From NCBI RefSeq assembly GCF_904846605.1, contig NZ_CAJHBI010000011.1, positions 1-64,000 on the forward strand: a DNA stretch of 64,000 bases. Reading direction: 5' to 3'. Origin of the DNA: Psychrobacter sp. 72-O-c (GTDB taxonomy: Bacteria; Pseudomonadota; Gammaproteobacteria; Pseudomonadales; Moraxellaceae). A program made the translations under genes and the position numbers. Of the stretch, positions 17,764 to 27,120 are shown piece after piece (position 1 is the first letter of the stretch; every line of letters starts with the position of its first letter). The notes below the pieces were generated by a model. It was not told where the DNA came from and did no database searches. It saw only the letters and a list, made by a program, of their open reading frames with translations.

Positions 17764-19074
17764 CTACTTGGGAGCCGCGTCAAAGTAGCCTTTTGGCAAA
17801 ATACCTTTGATCACTGACTGTACAGGGCTTGGTAGCTTCTCAATAGTGGCAGCATCGACACCCATATCTTGCAAGTGTGGCTGCACACGGCTAGTAAACA
17901 GTACTTCTCCTTCATACTTGGCAATCAGTTTGAGGCATTTAGCATGTAAGACGTGGACGATAATCCAAAAGTTCTTAAAGGCGGGATTGGTGGTTTGCTT
18001 ATGATAGTAGCGATAATAAATTTGCTGCACGATACCGGCTAAGCGGAACAAACCAAACACTTCATAAAAAGTCCAGTTGTCTATTTCTAAGCCAGTCTTA
18101 CCAAGGTAGTATTCAACTACTTCATCGCGGGTCATCATACCTTCTAGATGGGTCGGCTGGCGTCGCGACTGTTGCATGATGATATTATCATCCACCTCAA
18201 TCCAATAAGCCAGCGCACTGCCTAAATCCATCAGAGGATCACCTAAAGTCGCCATCTCCCAGTCGAGCACACCAATCACCTTAGTAGGGTTCTGTGCATC
18301 TAAAATGACATTATCAAAACGCCAATCATTATGAATGACGCAGGTTTTACTATCTGCAGGCGTATGCTTGCTGAGCCATTGTCGTACGAGAGCAAAGCTG
18401 GGTACGTTCGGCGTTTTTGCTTTTACATAGCGTTTATTCCAACCACTCACCTGCCGCTCGCAGTAACCATCACCACGACCTAGCTCTACTAAATCAGGAT
18501 GATCCTTATAATCGACTTGATGTAACTCAACTAAGGCATCGATAACATTGGTACATAACTCGCGTGTTTGTGTGGGGTCAAGCTCAATACCTTTGGGCAA
18601 ATTGGCACGTGGAATAATACCTTCCATGCGCTCCATAATGTAAAAGTCTGCACCAATGATCGCTTCATCAGTGCACAGCGCGACCATTTTTGGTACATAG
18701 GGATAGACATCAGTAAGGGATTTTTGCACCGTATGTTCACGAACCATATCATGGGCAGATTTGGCCTTCGTACCTTTTGGTGGACGACGCAATATTAGAT
18801 CTTTATTCTTATATTGTAAGCGATAGGTCCAGTTTGATGCGCCACCTGAGAACTGGGTAACGGTTGGTTCGCCTACAACCTCAATCCCTTGGTCGCGCAA
18901 CCAATTGCTGACAGCTTGAGCATCAAGTTCCTCGCCATCACGAATAGCGCCACCTTTGTCTAGTACTTTTGTATTTACTTCGTCTTGATTGTCAACCTTG
19001 TTATTATTCGTGTCTGTACGACTTTCAGCACTGATATCGTCAGTATTATCTTGAGTATCGTTATTATCTGCCAT
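17764..19074 (-). CDS. APH-fold phosphotransferase, ACAD10/11- and LvaA-like
   Basis: This 436-residue kinase-fold protein starts with an acidic, low-complexity tail of about 50 residues (many Asp and Asn), followed by an aminoglycoside-phosphotransferase domain: FSGGASNWTYRL (nucleotide loop), LILRRPPKGT (ATP Lys-like region), CVIHNDWRFDNVILD (catalytic loop, with Asp) and GVLDWEMATLGDPLMDLG (metal-binding DWE). These are the signatures of the kinase domain of animal ACAD10/ACAD11 and of P. putida LvaA, which phosphorylate 4-hydroxyacyl-CoA. The start at 19074 has AAGGAATGTCAC before the ATG. The acyl-CoA dehydrogenase partner is the next gene upstream. Antibiotic resistance is unlikely given this context. 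Confidence 0.85.
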   Translation of the reverse strand: MADNNDTQDNTDDISAESRTDTNNNKVDNQDEVNTKVLDKGGAIRDGEELDAQAVSNWLRDQGIEVVGEPTVTQFSGGASNWTYRLQYKNKDLILRRPPKGTKAKSAHDMVREHTVQKSLTDVYPYVPKMVALCTDEAIIGADFYIMERMEGIIPRANLPKGIELDPTQTRELCTNVIDALVELHQVDYKDHPDLVELGRGDGYCERQVSGWNKRYVKAKTPNVPSFALVRQWLSKHTPADSKTCVIHNDWRFDNVILDAQNPTKVIGVLDWEMATLGDPLMDLGSALAYWIEVDDNIIMQQSRRQPTHLEGMMTRDEVVEYYLGKTGLEIDNWTFYEVFGLFRLAGIVQQIYYRYYHKQTTNPAFKNFWIIVHVLHAKCLKLIAKYEGEVLFTSRVQPHLQDMGVDAATIEKLPSPVQSVIKGILPKGYFDAAPK

Positions 19075-19258
19075 GTGACATTCCTTATCATTTGGTTGCA
19101 TGTTTGTTTATTTTCTTTTTAGTTAATTTTTGCTTAGGCTATTTAAATAACCCATTAGGGTAAATCCGATTTCAAAATATACAATGCAGCGAATAAAATG
19201 CTACCCGCTGCACATAACTATCTTTTAACACCATTATTTTACAGGTTACGAATTATAA

Positions 19259-20521
19259 TCAAGACTTAGACGGACGACGGAAGCCGTGACGCTTTAGCTC
19301 TAGCTTCGCAATCATCGTTTTGTGTACCTCATCAGGCCCATCCGCTAAACGTAACACCCGTGCCTGCGCAAAAAAGCTTGGCAACATCGTATCTTGGCAG
19401 ACCCCCATGCCGCCATGGATTTGTATCGCCATATCGACCACTTCTTGTAATACCGTAGGTGCGACCACTTTAATCGCTGAGATTTCGGTTAATGCCGCTT
19501 TCGTTCCTTGACTGTCCATTTTTTGGGCGGCATATAAGGTTAATAAACGTGCTTGGTCAATCTTAATACGCGCTTCAGCGATACGTTCCAGATTACCACC
19601 TAATTGTAGTAAAGGTTTGCCAAAGGCAGTACGATTCATACCGCGATGAATGGCAAGCTCAAGTGATTTCTCGGCAGCGCCGACACAGCGCATACAGTGA
19701 TGAATCCGGCCTGGCCCTAGACGGCCTTGAGCAATCTCAAAGCCCATCCCTGCGCCACCAATAAAGCTAGTAACCGGAACTCGTACATCGGCAAAGCTAA
19801 CTTCACCATGACCGTGCGGCGCATCATAATCACCAAATACTTTTAGCATGCGTTCAATATTAACACCGGCTGTCTTAGCAGGTACTAGTACCATAGAGTG
19901 TTGATGATGGCGATCTTTACTGTCATCAGGCGTATAAGCCATCACAATCAGCAAGTTAACTGCCGGATCACCCAGACCGGATGACCACCATTTGCTTCCG
20001 TTAAGGATAATCTCATCGCCTTCAACCATAGCAGTTGCCTGCATATTGGTTGCATCACTTGACGCCACATCAGGCTCAGTCATACAAAATACCGAGCGGG
20101 TCTTACCAGCAAGCAATGGGGATAGCCACTGGTCTTGCTGCTCAGGGCTGCCATAACGCCATAGTAGCTCCATATTGCCGCTATCAGGGGCATTACAGTT
20201 AAAGACATAAGGCGCAAGTAAACTGCGTCCAGTCAGCTCAGCAATAGGCGCGTAGTCCGTAACTGACAATCCAGCACCTAATTCATCATCCGGAAGAAAC
20301 AAGTTCCAAAGCCCAGCCTCACGTGCTTGTTTGCGCAAGGTCTCATACGCTTCTGGCCACTGCCAATTACGCCAATTACCGTCAGGGTTTTGCTCGTGGC
20401 AATCCTTCCAGAATTGTGCTTCTATCGGTTCAATTTGAGTCGCAATAAAGTCTTTGACTTGCTCGTGCATGGCTTGACCATGTGGGGATGCTGTAAACAT
20501 TACTGTAGACGCTGTAGACAT
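19259..20521 (-). CDS. Acyl-CoA dehydrogenase, ACAD10/11- and LvaC-like
   Basis: This 420-residue flavoprotein has the three acyl-CoA dehydrogenase domains: helical N-terminal, beta middle domain (CMTEPDVASSDATNMQ, then NGSKWWSSG), and C-terminal helices (GRIHHCMRCVGAAEKSLELA, QIHGGMGVCQD, RLADGPDEVH). The motifs GNWRNWQWPEAYETLR and KVFGDYDAPHGHGEV resemble the ACAD10/11 and FadE-related subgroup rather than short-chain dehydrogenases. In LvaC and ACAD11 such enzymes act on phosphorylated 4-hydroxyacyl-CoA. The frame extends 38 codons upstream, but the ATG at 20521 follows AAGGAAGAGGAATATAACT, a strong ribosome binding site. It leads the minus-strand cluster and is 185 bases before the kinase. 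Confidence 0.88.
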   Translation of the reverse strand: MSTASTVMFTASPHGQAMHEQVKDFIATQIEPIEAQFWKDCHEQNPDGNWRNWQWPEAYETLRKQAREAGLWNLFLPDDELGAGLSVTDYAPIAELTGRSLLAPYVFNCNAPDSGNMELLWRYGSPEQQDQWLSPLLAGKTRSVFCMTEPDVASSDATNMQATAMVEGDEIILNGSKWWSSGLGDPAVNLLIVMAYTPDDSKDRHHQHSMVLVPAKTAGVNIERMLKVFGDYDAPHGHGEVSFADVRVPVTSFIGGAGMGFEIAQGRLGPGRIHHCMRCVGAAEKSLELAIHRGMNRTAFGKPLLQLGGNLERIAEARIKIDQARLLTLYAAQKMDSQGTKAALTEISAIKVVAPTVLQEVVDMAIQIHGGMGVCQDTMLPSFFAQARVLRLADGPDEVHKTMIAKLELKRHGFRRPSKS

Positions 20522-20771
20522 AGTTATATTCCTCTTCCTTGTTGGATGTTTATGGTTCTTAACTTTACTTTCAATGCACATTAATGACATCACCAATATA
20601 CTAGCCGACGCCAAAGTATATATCATGTTGCTCAATCAGACGTCCTTTTGGTCGGCCGCCAACTTTAATCATAAACAATTCTGGCATCACGATTCCTTCT
20701 GGGCATGCATCGCTCTAATGGTATAAAATCAACACTCACTATTTATAGCATATCCACTATGCTGAAACAGC

Positions 20772-20802
20772 AAAAAGGCGCGACCGGCTAGGCCACACCT
20801 TT
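20772..20802 (-). terminator. Rho-independent terminator of sohB
   Basis: On the minus strand AAAGGTGTGGCC pairs with GGTCGCGCCTTT (12 pairs, some G-T) around TAGCC and continues TT. It lies about 90 bases after the sohB stop codon. Confidence 0.75.
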
Positions 20803-20888
20803 AGAAAATCTAAACAGATTACTTACGATTATCAAATAAATCAATACATGCAACTGTGCTATACAAATAAATCTTAATGGCTTAACTA

Positions 20889-21857
20889 CTATTTCAAAAT
20901 ATTAAAGCGATTATTGAAGTCAAAACGCATTAAAGCATCTGGTAGTTTATCGACCGCCATACTGAGTGTTGCTTCAGCCGCTTGCGACAGTCCTAATTTC
21001 TCTGCCAAGGTTGGTTTCTGGCGTGAATGTAGCGCATAGACCTCATTATTATCCATCAAGTCCAAAAGATAGCTGTCTGAGGTTTGTAAACTATCGACCA
21101 AGTTGAGATGCACGGCATCTTCACCATACCAATGCTCACCGGTCGCGACCTTATCCAAATCAAGCATTGAGCGATAACGGTTGACGAAGTGCTTAAACAG
21201 CTGATGAGTCTGTTCCAGCTCTTCTTGATATTTGGCACGGTCTTCAGCATCATTTTCACCAAATACGGTTACCGTGCGTTTATAGTCGCCAGCAGTAAAC
21301 ATCTCATAATCAACATCATGGTTTTTTAACCATTTATGGAAGTTAGGTAATTGTGATACTACCCCGATGGAACCAATAATTGCAAATGGCGCAGCGACAA
21401 TATTATCCGCCACACAAGCCATCATATAACCGCCACTGGCAGCAACTTTATCCACGCAGACAGTCAGTTTTAGACCCGCGTCTTTAAGACGTACCAATTG
21501 TGCTGCTGCCAGACCATAGCTGTGTACTAGACCGCCGCCTGATTCGAGGCGTACCACAACTTCATCACCTTTGTTGGCAGTGCTTATTAGAGTGCTAATT
21601 TCTTCGCGCAAGTGCTTCACCGCTGTGGCTTTAATATCACCATCAAAATCAAGGACAAAAACCTGCTGGCCTTTATCTTTATTCTTGGCTTTGTCTTTTG
21701 CGGCTTGTTTGTCTTTTTTTGCCATGCTTTTTTTGAGTTTTTTCAGTGCCGCTTTACCTTGGGTAGCTTCCATCAAGTCTTCACGTCGTTGCGCTTGGCT
21801 CTTATTAAGGTGCATAACTTTAAGTTCAACGGGATTTTTAGGCGGATGAAATAGCAT
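20889..21857 (-). CDS. sohB: SohB-like S49 peptidase
   Basis: This 322-residue protein matches SohB, a signal-peptide-peptidase-A-type serine protease. The serine nucleophile lies in DKVAASGGYMMACVAD, the general-base Lys in TAGDYKRTVTVFGEN, and APFAIIGSIGVV and KVATGEHWYGEDA are shared with E. coli SohB almost word for word. Unlike E. coli SohB (349 residues), which begins with a membrane helix, this start gives MLFHPPKNPVELKVMHLN and then a long Lys-rich stretch (residues about 35-65), with no membrane segment. AAAGGA before the ATG supports the start. The protein may therefore be cytoplasmic or peripheral, or the Moraxellaceae form may simply differ. Confidence 0.9.
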   Translation of the reverse strand: MLFHPPKNPVELKVMHLNKSQAQRREDLMEATQGKAALKKLKKSMAKKDKQAAKDKAKNKDKGQQVFVLDFDGDIKATAVKHLREEISTLISTANKGDEVVVRLESGGGLVHSYGLAAAQLVRLKDAGLKLTVCVDKVAASGGYMMACVADNIVAAPFAIIGSIGVVSQLPNFHKWLKNHDVDYEMFTAGDYKRTVTVFGENDAEDRAKYQEELEQTHQLFKHFVNRYRSMLDLDKVATGEHWYGEDAVHLNLVDSLQTSDSYLLDLMDNNEVYALHSRQKPTLAEKLGLSQAAEATLSMAVDKLPDALMRFDFNNRFNILK

Positions 21858-22235
21858 AACTAGAATTCCTTTAATTATTAAAATGATGTCAGTATTTTGC
21901 CAATGGTTTTTGTAGATAGGTTCTTAAACGTCATCTTGATATGCGCGCGATAGCACTATTTTTCAAGCGTGAAGTTAATATTTAACCAATTGCTAACATT
22001 GCCAAATAAATAGCTTACTTACACCTTACTCCTGACATTTTGAATGTGTTGGTATAGTTGTATAACAAAGCCGTTTTAGGCATAATATGCGTTTATACCA
22101 AATTTTCTGCAGCTAACGTGATGAGCATTTGTCTTAATCGCGTTGTTTGCGCTATTTTTGCTAGTGGCTTGAATATCGCAGCGATGGCAGCATTATTGTA
22201 CTTTGAATTGGGCTGATAACTGGATAACAAATATT
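21858..22235. other. Divergent intergenic region, sohB / aspS
   Basis: About 380 AT-rich bases holding the promoters of two divergent genes. No small gene, RNA or T-box-like structure was recognised. Confidence 0.4.
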
Positions 22236-24113
22236 ATGACGAACAGTACTACGACGCAAAGCGAAATGACAACAGAAAGTGGTACGACAACGCACAGCCA
22301 ATATCGAGATGAATATTGTGGAGCCGTAACTGAAAGCTTGCTGGAGCAAACCATTAGTATCGTAGGTTGGGTACATCGTCGCCGCGATCACGGTGGGGTT
22401 ATTTTCTTAGACATGCGTGACCGCGCTGGTATCCTACAGGTGGTCGTTGATCCCGATACGCCAGAAGCCTTTGCTATTGCTGATGCCGTACGTCCTGAAT
22501 ACGTGCTAAAAATTACGGGCCGCGTCCGTAAGCGCTATGAAGGTACTGAAAACAATAATATGACTAGTGGTCAGATTGAGCTATTAGGTAAAGAAATTGA
22601 AGTATTAGCCAAATCTGAGACCCCGCCATTCCCATTGAATGATGAGAATACAACGGTTTCAGAAGAACTGCGCTTAAAGTATCGTTATCTTGATATGCGC
22701 CGCCCGCAGATGCAAGATCGAATGGTTTTTCGTGCCAAAGCCACATCAGCTATTCGCCGTTATTTAGATGATCATGGTTTCTTGGACGTTGAAACCCCTA
22801 TTTTAACCAAAGCCACTCCTGAAGGTGCGCGTGATTATTTGGTGCCTTCGCGTACACGTCCAGGTAGCTTTTTTGCTTTACCGCAGTCGCCACAGTTATT
22901 TAAGCAACTGTTGATGGTGGCAGGTTTTGATCGTTATTATCAAATCGCTAAATGCTTCCGTGACGAAGACTTACGTGCTGATCGTCAGCCTGAATTTACC
23001 CAAGTGGATATTGAGACTTCTTTTCTTAATGAAGAAGAAATCATGAACATCAACGAAGGTCTTATCAAGCACGTATTTAAGACCATGTTGGACGTTGAGT
23101 TTGATCAATTTCCACGTATGACTTACGCAGAAGCGATGCGTGACTATGCTTCAGACAAGCCTGATTTGCGTATTCCGCTCAAGTTGGTTGATGTTGCAGA
23201 CCTTATGCAAAGCGTTGATTTCAAAGTATTTGCAGGCCCTGCTAACGATCCTAAAGGTCGCGTTGCAGCGCTACGTATTCCTAATGGTAGTTCCATTAGC
23301 CGTAAGCAGATCGATGAGTATACTAAGTTTGTCGGTATCTATGGCGCGCGCGGCTTGGCTTATATCAAAGTTAATGATGCCAGTAACATCAATAATGGCG
23401 TGGATAAAGAGTCTGGTCTACAATCACCGATCATCAAAAATATGACTGATGATGTACTTGCCAGCCTAATCGAACGTACTGGTGCACAAGATGGCGACAT
23501 TATCTTCTTTGGTGCGGATAAAGCCAGTGTCGTGAATGACGCAATGGGCGCGCTACGTCAAAAAATCGGCCTTGATCTTGAGATGACTACTTGTCAGTGG
23601 GCGCCACTTTGGGTGACTGACTTCCCAATGTTTGAAGAAACTGATGATGGCAAATGGACCTCAATGCATCATCCATTTACCAAGCCAAAAGGCTCAGTTG
23701 AAGAGTTGAAGACCAATCCTGCAACGGCACTATCTATTGCTTATGATATGGTATTAAACGGTACTGAAATCGGCGGTGGCAGCTTACGTATCAACACCCT
23801 TGAGATGCAACAAGCAGTATTTGAAGCCCTTGGTATTGATGAGGTCGAGGCCGAAGACAAATTCGGATTCTTACTTGATGCTCTAAAATTTGGTGCGCCG
23901 CCGCATGGTGGTTTAGCGTTTGGCTTGGATCGCTTGATTATGCTCATGGTAGACGCAAGTTCTATTCGTGATGTCATTGCCTTTCCAAAAACCAAGACTG
24001 CTGAGTGTCCATTGACCCAAGCGCCTGCTGAAGTGGAAACTAGACAGCTACGCGAGCTAGGTATCCGTCTGCGTGAAAAAGCTCAGCCTGATGCTAACAA
24101 ACCTGCGCAGTAA
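22236..24113 (+). CDS. aspS: Aspartyl-tRNA synthetase
   Basis: This class II synthetase of about 625 residues attaches aspartate to tRNA(Asp). It has the OB-fold anticodon domain ([20 protein letters not shown]), motif 2 region ([20 protein letters not shown]), the bacterial insertion domain in the middle, and motif 3 ([13 protein letters not shown]). The frame can be read from a TTG at 22203; the ATG at 22236 is preferred, with a further ATG at 22266 possible. The conserved region starts only at YRDEYCG, so the Thr/Ser-rich first 30 residues are uncertain. aspS is the left border of the surface-sugar locus, as in the Acinetobacter outer-core locus. Confidence 0.95.
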   Translation: MTNSTTTQSEMTTESGTTTHSQYRDEYCGAVTESLLEQTISIVGWVHRRRDHGGVIFLDMRDRAGILQVVVDPDTPEAFAIADAVRPEYVLKITGRVRKRYEGTENNNMTSGQIELLGKEIEVLAKSETPPFPLNDENTTVSEELRLKYRYLDMRRPQMQDRMVFRAKATSAIRRYLDDHGFLDVETPILTKATPEGARDYLVPSRTRPGSFFALPQSPQLFKQLLMVAGFDRYYQIAKCFRDEDLRADRQPEFTQVDIETSFLNEEEIMNINEGLIKHVFKTMLDVEFDQFPRMTYAEAMRDYASDKPDLRIPLKLVDVADLMQSVDFKVFAGPANDPKGRVAALRIPNGSSISRKQIDEYTKFVGIYGARGLAYIKVNDASNINNGVDKESGLQSPIIKNMTDDVLASLIERTGAQDGDIIFFGADKASVVNDAMGALRQKIGLDLEMTTCQWAPLWVTDFPMFEETDDGKWTSMHHPFTKPKGSVEELKTNPATALSIAYDMVLNGTEIGGGSLRINTLEMQQAVFEALGIDEVEAEDKFGFLLDALKFGAPPHGGLAFGLDRLIMLMVDASSIRDVIAFPKTKTAECPLTQAPAEVETRQLRELGIRLREKAQPDANKPAQ

Positions 24114-24186
24114 GTGGTCTAATCATGTGCCGATACTTTTTACAACAGGATTTTTTACAATGCAACTTTTTACAATTTGAATTGTC

Positions 24187-25140
24187 GTGAATCCTTTTCA
24201 TATTTTCAAATACGTGCCACTGTCTGTATTGCAGATGCTGGCACGTTTTGTTGCTTGGATAATGATGCGGCTGCCAAACTTAAGTATTGTTCGCACTATT
24301 AAGATTAATATGGCGCTTATCGATCTGCCACTATCTGACCAGCAAAAACAAACTTTGATTAAAGATATTGTCCGTCATCAGTGTCTTAGCAGTGTCGAGT
24401 CCGTTAAAAGCTGGGCGATGTCTCCTGAATGGAGCATTGCCCAAATTTGCGATGTCCATAACAAAGACATTTTTTTAGAAGGCATATCTAATCCTAACGG
24501 CATGCTTGCCATCGTACCGCACTTAGGTACATGGGAGATGATGAACGCATGGCTCAACCAGTTTGGTTCGCCGACTATTATGTATAAGCCAGTTAAGAGC
24601 AATATCACCAATGAATTCATACTACAAGGGCGTGCGCGCCTTAATGCGACCTTAGTACCGACAGATGGTAGTGGGGTCAAGGCAGTATTCAAAACTCTCA
24701 AACAAGGTGGCTTTAGCATCGTACTACCTGACCATGTCCCTGACCCGTCAGGTGGCGTGGTCGTCCCGTTCTTTGGTGTTGAGACCTTAACCAGTACCTT
24801 AGCCTCCAAATTGGCTAGCAAAACCAAATGCGCTTTAGTCGGTATATCTTGTATCCGCCGTAACGATGGACGCGGTTTTGATATATTTTGCTATAAGCTC
24901 GATGACCCAGCGCTGTATAATCGTGATGCCTCTATTGCTTCCCATGCTCTAAACCAAGCGATGCAGCATATGATCGAAGACAAATGCAGTCATTATATGT
25001 GGGGTTACCGACGCTTTAAACGCTTACCCATTTTGGGCAACCCTTACAGTGCTAATGAAACGATATTGGCAGATTTTATTCGTAAGAATCGCTCTGCGCG
25101 TGATGCGAATCATAAATTCAACCGTGACAATATCGATTAG
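24187..25140 (+). CDS. LpxL/LpxM-family lipid A acyltransferase
   Basis: This 317-residue protein belongs to the HtrB/MsbB (LpxL/LpxM) family, which adds secondary acyl chains to lipid A at the inner membrane. The HX4E catalytic motif is in VPHLGTWEMMN, followed by the substrate-binding VPTDGSGVKAVFKTL and a LPDHVPDPSGGVVVPFFG region typical of the family. An N-terminal hydrophobic helix (LSVLQMLARFVAWIMMRL) serves as membrane anchor. A GTG start codon without a good ribosome binding site was used, because no in-frame ATG precedes the anchor. It is the first gene after aspS (73-base gap), consistent with a lipooligosaccharide locus. Which acyl chain it adds is not known. Confidence 0.88.
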   Translation: MNPFHIFKYVPLSVLQMLARFVAWIMMRLPNLSIVRTIKINMALIDLPLSDQQKQTLIKDIVRHQCLSSVESVKSWAMSPEWSIAQICDVHNKDIFLEGISNPNGMLAIVPHLGTWEMMNAWLNQFGSPTIMYKPVKSNITNEFILQGRARLNATLVPTDGSGVKAVFKTLKQGGFSIVLPDHVPDPSGGVVVPFFGVETLTSTLASKLASKTKCALVGISCIRRNDGRGFDIFCYKLDDPALYNRDASIASHALNQAMQHMIEDKCSHYMWGYRRFKRLPILGNPYSANETILADFIRKNRSARDANHKFNRDNID

Positions 25141-25294
25141 TAAAGCAGCGCCTACGATAATAAGCCTTAAACCCTAGCAGTCGATCATATTAGAACGATA
25201 CAGCCACTTTAGCGTTCAGGCGTATAGATAATGCTATCTGTGCTAAGATTGATAGGGATTTTTGGCTTTTAATTCACATTAATACGAGTGCGCT

Positions 25295-26089
25295 ATGGCA
25301 ACTGAAACCTCACTGACTACCCAAACTCAAACAGACACTAATGCCTCTGAACAGCGTTATATTATCTGTATGAAATGGGGTGATAAATATGGTCCTGAAT
25401 ACGTCAACCGCTTGTATAATATGGTCAGTCGCCATTTGACGCTAGACGTCCAGATGATCTGTTTGACTGATGACAGTACCGGCATCGACCCTGCGGTGCA
25501 CTGCTATCCGATACCTGAGCTGAATTTACCATCAGGTTTGCCGGAGCGTGGCTGGAAAAAGCTCACTACTTTTCGCTCTGATTTATACGATCTCAAAGGC
25601 GTAGCACTATTTCTAGATATTGATATCGTTATCGTTGATAATATTGATGCGTTTTTTACCTATGAAGCCGAGCATGATGATAGCGTGATCATCATTCGTG
25701 ACTGGAAAAAACCCTGGCGAATGGTTGGTAACAGCTCTGTTTATCGCTTTAAAGTGGGTATGCATACCTACCCTAACCTACTATCGAACTTTGAGCGTAA
25801 TTTTAAGACTATCAGCCAGCAAGTTCGTCATGAGCAAGCCTACCTATCCAACTACTTACGTGAACACCATCATTTAGAGTATTGGGATAAAACCTGGTGC
25901 GTCAGCTTCAAGTATCAATGCATTGCACCCATTCCTTTTAATTTAGTACGTGCCCCGCATCTGCCTGAGAATGCAAAAATCGTTATTTTTCATGGTGAAA
26001 TTAATCCACCAGAGGCTATCAGTGGTGGTGGCGGTAAATGGTATCGACACGTTAAACCAAGTCCGTGGCTAATGCCGTATTGGCAGTAA
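25295..26089 (+). CDS. Glycosyltransferase-like protein (DXD type), group A
   Basis: This 264-residue protein begins after a Thr-rich tail with YIICMKWGDKYGPEYVNRLY, then carries a DXD motif in LFLDIDIVIVDNIDAFF (near residue 110), which in retaining GT-A enzymes binds nucleotide-sugar and metal. The end is VIFHGEINPPEAISGGGGKWYRH. It is a clear paralogue of the gene at 36174-37010 (IICIKWGTKYG, LFLDLDVIIVD, IIIFPGDLYPTDAISG) and of the remnant at 28453. No membrane segment is seen, so it should act at the cytoplasmic face on a growing sugar chain. The acceptor and donor are unknown. Confidence 0.75.
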   Translation: MATETSLTTQTQTDTNASEQRYIICMKWGDKYGPEYVNRLYNMVSRHLTLDVQMICLTDDSTGIDPAVHCYPIPELNLPSGLPERGWKKLTTFRSDLYDLKGVALFLDIDIVIVDNIDAFFTYEAEHDDSVIIIRDWKKPWRMVGNSSVYRFKVGMHTYPNLLSNFERNFKTISQQVRHEQAYLSNYLREHHHLEYWDKTWCVSFKYQCIAPIPFNLVRAPHLPENAKIVIFHGEINPPEAISGGGGKWYRHVKPSPWLMPYWQ

Positions 26090-26184
26090 ATATTTCTATA
26101 GAGTTACAGCTCTAAGCGCTTATCATTTTTAGTCTATTTAACGAGTCAATATTTGACAAGTCACAATCTATTAGCGTCCTTGCC

Positions 26185-27120
26185 ATGCAAAAAAATCATC
26201 AAACGAAGCAATCAAAAATAACAGTTAAAGTTAAAGGTCAAAAGCAACTAACGGAAAACTATATGGTGCTAAATTTGCGACTGCCTCCTACCGTTGAGTT
26301 TAATATTGAAAACCAGCGGATCAGTATTAAGGCTTTCGACGCTGCTGAGGCAAAGCAAAACCTACATAAGCAAGCTGTAAACATTATCGCCTCCGGCCCT
26401 TCTGTTGCTAACGTGACTTTCTCAGGGCTGCGCGACATCCCCACTATTTTTGTCAACGGTAGCATCAGTCTCACTAAGCAGCACAACTTTACCAAAGTCG
26501 TCGGTTATGTCATTAGCGATGCCCATTTTATCAACCATCAGCCTGAGATTTTACGACAGCATTATACTGGTCAGCCTTTATATGCGACCTTAGCCGTACT
26601 TGAAGCGATGGCAGTAACACATCCTGAGATCATGCGTACTTATAATCATGCCATGCGTGTATTATATCCAGTAGATAGACTCTGGGGGGTCAAATCGAAT
26701 AAGCTGTTATTTAGTAAGTTAACGTTTAAAAAGAAACTACTCAATAAAAAAAGGCCGTTATCTTACTTTATGGATCATCCAAATTTTATTATTGATGGTA
26801 GCTGCAGGTTTGCTAATATTGGCGTCTCTCTTAACATTACTTATGGGTTTGTAGAGGCGGGAACCGTCGTTTATGTGGCAACGCAATTGGCATTCTCACG
26901 TCATGCTTCTGCCATTCATCTGTATGGTATGGATTTGCTCAACAGCAACCAGCCCCGGTTTTATGAAAACGAGGACAATAGCGCCCCAAGCAAACTTGAT
27001 AAAGCAACCAGCGAACGTATTGTACCGTCATTCAACTTATTGGGTAGAGTCTATAAAGAACACGGCGTCTCTATTATTAATCATTCCCCTATCTCCAAAG
27101 CATTGTTCAATAGTCTTTAG
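26185..27120 (+). CDS. GT42- or DUF115-like sugar-locus protein
   Basis: This 311-residue protein has a nucleotide-binding-like NIIASGPSVANVTF around residues 70-85, then TIFVNGSISL and VVGYVISDAHFIN, and later SAIHLYGMDLLNS. This layout (GSGPS, a short hydrophobic strand, then a Y/L-GxD motif) recalls the GT42 sialyltransferase CstII and the DUF115/MptE-like fold. The first 65 residues are basic and unlike either family. It ends 13 bases inside the convergent gene at 27107. Transfer of a sugar, perhaps an acidic one, to the outer core is inferred. The family call is by motif only and could be wrong in detail. Confidence 0.55.
   Translation: MQKNHQTKQSKITVKVKGQKQLTENYMVLNLRLPPTVEFNIENQRISIKAFDAAEAKQNLHKQAVNIIASGPSVANVTFSGLRDIPTIFVNGSISLTKQHNFTKVVGYVISDAHFINHQPEILRQHYTGQPLYATLAVLEAMAVTHPEIMRTYNHAMRVLYPVDRLWGVKSNKLLFSKLTFKKKLLNKKRPLSYFMDHPNFIIDGSCRFANIGVSLNITYGFVEAGTVVYVATQLAFSRHASAIHLYGMDLLNSNQPRFYENEDNSAPSKLDKATSERIVPSFNLLGRVYKEHGVSIINHSPISKALFNSL

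Noticed and set aside
17764-19074. Aminoglycoside resistance gene
   Set aside because: The fold is APH-like, but motifs and neighbours match the acyl-CoA-linked kinases (LvaA, ACAD10/11), not antibiotic kinases.
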